Part shown: positions 5,319 through 6,910 of the stretch, piece after piece | Layout: each line of letters begins with the position of its first letter | Position numbering within the stretch: position 1 is the first letter of the stretch | Source: DASUDX01 sp036275365 | GTDB lineage: Bacteria > Pseudomonadota > Gammaproteobacteria > Nevskiales > Nevskiaceae | NCBI GenBank assembly: GCA_036275365.1 | Contig: DASUDX010000109.1 | Span: 1-6,910, forward strand | Direction: 5' to 3' | Length of the DNA stretch: 6,910 bases | The notes under the pieces: generated by a model | What the model was told of the DNA's origin: nothing | Seen by the model: only the letters and a program-made list of their open reading frames with translations | The model's database searches: none | Made by a program: the position numbers and the translations under genes

Positions 5319-6077
5319 TTGGAACTGATCGCCCTCTGTGGCTTCGCCTTCCTGGCCGGTTTCGTCGATGCGGTGGTCGGCGGCGGTGGACTGATCCAGG
5401 TGCCCGCCCTGCTGGTGCTGATGCCGCAGCTGCCGATCGCCACCCTGCTCGGCACCAACAAGGCGGTGTCGATCTGGGGCACGCTCACCGCCACCATCCA
5501 GTACGCCCGCCGCCTGGATCTGGACTGGCGCGCCACCCTGCCGATGGCCCTGAGCGCCCTGGTGTTCGGCTATGTGGGTGCACGCACGGTGAGCTTCCTG
5601 CCGCCCGAGCTGCTGCGCCCGCTGGTGCTGGGCATCCTCGTGCTGGTGCTGCTGTACACGCTGTGGAAGAAGGATTTCGGCAAGCTGCACGCGCCCCGGC
5701 TGGGGCGGCTCGGACAGTGGGGCCTGGGGCTGGCCGCCGGCGCCCTGATCGGCTTCTACGACGGCTTCTTCGGTCCCGGCACCGGCAGCTTTCTGGTGCT
5801 GGCCTTCGTCGGTCTGTTCGGCTTCTCCTTCCTGCACGCCAGCGCGTCGGCCAAGCTGATCAACCTGATCACCAACGGGGCGGCGCTGGCCTACTTCGCC
5901 AACGCCGGTCAGGTGCGGGTGGATCTGGCCCTGCCGATGGCGGTGTGCAATGTGGCGGGTGCCCTGATCGGGGCGCGGCTGGCCCTGCGCCACGGCGCCG
6001 GCTTCGTCCGTGGCCTGTTCCTGGTGGTGGTCAGCGGGCTGCTGCTGCGCTTTGCCTGGGACATCAGCCGCGGCTGA
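5319..6077 (+). CDS. TSUP (TauE/SafE) family membrane transporter, YfcA-like
   Basis: This is an inner-membrane protein of the TSUP family (formerly DUF81), whose members move sulfur-containing organic anions such as sulfite, sulfoacetate or taurine-related compounds; the substrate here cannot be read from sequence. The 252 residues form about eight hydrophobic segments in two homologous halves. The half-repeat signatures are visible: AGFVDAVVGGGGLIQVPALL (14-33) and GFYDGFFGPGTGSFLVLAF (145-163), plus GTNKAVS (45-51) and its counterpart ASAKLINLITN (176-186). It closely resembles E. coli YfcA. TTG at 5319 is the likely start because the first membrane segment begins at once; a TAA at 5280 closes the frame upstream and CTG 5313 is the only near alternative. 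No Shine-Dalgarno is evident. It diverges from recR and converges with epmA, with a 12-bp gap. Confidence 0.9.
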   Translation: MELIALCGFAFLAGFVDAVVGGGGLIQVPALLVLMPQLPIATLLGTNKAVSIWGTLTATIQYARRLDLDWRATLPMALSALVFGYVGARTVSFLPPELLRPLVLGILVLVLLYTLWKKDFGKLHAPRLGRLGQWGLGLAAGALIGFYDGFFGPGTGSFLVLAFVGLFGFSFLHASASAKLINLITNGAALAYFANAGQVRVDLALPMAVCNVAGALIGARLALRHGAGFVRGLFLVVVSGLLLRFAWDISRG

Positions 6078-6089
6078 TCGCGCCCGGCC

Positions 6090-6910
6090 TCAGGCGCGCG
6101 CCGCAGGAAACGCCAGCACCTCGTCGAGCCGGGTGCAGCCCTGCTGGAGCATCAGCAGCCGGTCGAGCCCGAGGGCCACGCCGGCACAGTCCGGCAGACC
6201 GGCCTCCAGTGCGGCGATCAGATGGCGGTCGTAGGGCGGTACGGTCAGGCCCAGCGCCTGCCGGCGCGCCTGATCGGCCTCGAAGCGTCGCCGCTGCTCG
6301 AGCGGATCGCGCAGCTCATGAAAGCCGTTGGCCAGCTCCACCCCCTGCCAGAACAGCTCGAAGCGCTCGGCGCGCGGCGGGTCACCCGGCCGCACCCGCG
6401 CCAGCGCCGCCTGGCTGGCGGGGTAGTCGTAGAGCAGGCAGGGCGCCGGCCGGCCGAGCTGGGGGCCGACCCGCGCGGACATCCACAGATCCAGCCAGCC
6501 ATCGCGATCGGTATTGCCCGCGTCCGCCCCCTCCGGCGCCAGGCCTGCCTCGCGGGTGCGGGCCACCAGCTCGGCCAGCGGCAGTCGGTCCGGATCAAAG
6601 CCCGCCAGCCGGCGGAAGGCCTCGGCATAGCTCAGGCGCTCGCAGGGTGCGGCACCGACCAGCGCCTGCAGCAGGGCGTCGACCTCGTCCATCAGCGCGT
6701 GATGGTCCCAGCCCGGCCGATACCACTCGAGCAGGCTGAATTCCGGATTGTGGTGGCGGCCAGCCTCGTCGCGGCGGAACACGCGGGCGATCTGGTAGAT
6801 CGGCCCGCTGCCGGCGGCGAGCAGCCGCTTCATCGCGAACTCCGGGGAGGTCTGCAGCCAGCGCGGCGCTAGCCCGCCAGCGTTGTCCACCCGCAGGCTG
6901 TCGATATGGA
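6090..6910 (-). CDS. epmA: EF-P--(R)-beta-lysine ligase EpmA (5' end beyond the window)
   Basis: EpmA (PoxA/YjeA/GenX), a truncated paralogue of class II LysRS without an anticodon-binding domain, attaches (R)-beta-lysine to a conserved lysine of elongation factor P, which relieves stalling at polyproline. The visible 272 residues begin HIDSLRV and align with E. coli EpmA (325 residues) from roughly its residue 52, so about 50-60 N-terminal residues including motif 1 are outside. Seen here are TSPEFAMKRLLAAGSGPIYQ, motif 2 FRRDEAGRHHNPEFSLLEWYRPG, YDYPASQAALA, ELANGFHEL and motif 3 GVALGLDRLLML. The TSPEF/AGSGPIYQ segment and the small substrate-pocket residues separate it from true LysRS. 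A GTG at 6890 is internal, since homology continues upstream to the edge. It implies that efp and epmB exist elsewhere in the genome. Its 3' end converges on the transporter gene. Confidence 0.95.
   Translation of the reverse strand, partial: HIDSLRVDNAGGLAPRWLQTSPEFAMKRLLAAGSGPIYQIARVFRRDEAGRHHNPEFSLLEWYRPGWDHHALMDEVDALLQALVGAAPCERLSYAEAFRRLAGFDPDRLPLAELVARTREAGLAPEGADAGNTDRDGWLDLWMSARVGPQLGRPAPCLLYDYPASQAALARVRPGDPPRAERFELFWQGVELANGFHELRDPLEQRRRFEADQARRQALGLTVPPYDRHLIAALEAGLPDCAGVALGLDRLLMLQQGCTRLDEVLAFPAARA

Noticed and set aside
5249..5536. Upstream extension of recR to 5536, and a 260-codon minus frame at 5211-5993
   Set aside because: Both overlap the TSUP gene, whose membrane segments and family motifs are clear; the RecR family start is at 5248.
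6888..6890. GTG at 6890 as the start of epmA
   Set aside because: Homology to EpmA continues upstream (HIDSLR) to the window edge, so this codon is internal and the gene is simply truncated by the window.

Overview
This window reads as a chromosomal, housekeeping stretch from a GC-rich gammaproteobacterium. The evidence is a lysS and prfB pair in the order known from enteric bacteria, an RF2 gene with the classic +1 frameshift site, an EpmA (EF-P lysine ligase) homologue, and close similarity of RecR and the TSUP transporter to E. coli RecR and YfcA. High GC and a very acidic OmpA-type protein would fit a purple-sulfur or halophilic lineage (Ectothiorhodospiraceae/Chromatiales-like), but that placement is inference. 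I see no insertion sequence, phage gene, CRISPR array or clear sign of recent transfer.

Layout, left to right. A minus-strand tRNA-Leu(UAG) is cut by the left edge and has its own TATACT -10 box. Upstream of it on the same strand is lysS (class II lysyl-tRNA synthetase), preceded by prfB (release factor 2). prfB starts at 2878 and needs a programmed +1 frameshift at CTT-TGA-C (2809-2803) to give a 364-residue protein. The 207-bp region 2879-3085 is a divergent control region. It holds a prfB promoter element, a perfect 18-bp palindrome, a candidate promoter for the rightward gene, and a leader with a 7-bp hairpin and a strong ribosome binding site.

The rightward gene (3086-4567) encodes an exported OmpA-family protein. 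In order it has a signal peptide, an acidic linker, a beta-barrel, two thrombospondin-type-3 calcium repeats plus a degenerate third, an OmpA peptidoglycan-binding domain, and an unusual 67-residue acidic tail. A textbook intrinsic terminator follows. recR lies on the minus strand (4649-5248), away from its usual dnaX-ybaB partners. Divergent from it is a YfcA-like TSUP membrane transporter (5319-6077, TTG start). The 3' part of epmA, a paralogue of lysS, runs off the right edge on the minus strand.

The theme is translation (tRNA-Leu, LysRS, RF2, EpmA), with an envelope anchor protein, a recombination mediator and an anion transporter between. No new multi-gene system is evident. The most interesting points are the RF2 recoding site with a weakened internal Shine-Dalgarno, the unusual OmpA architecture, and the structured divergent prfB/ompA control region.
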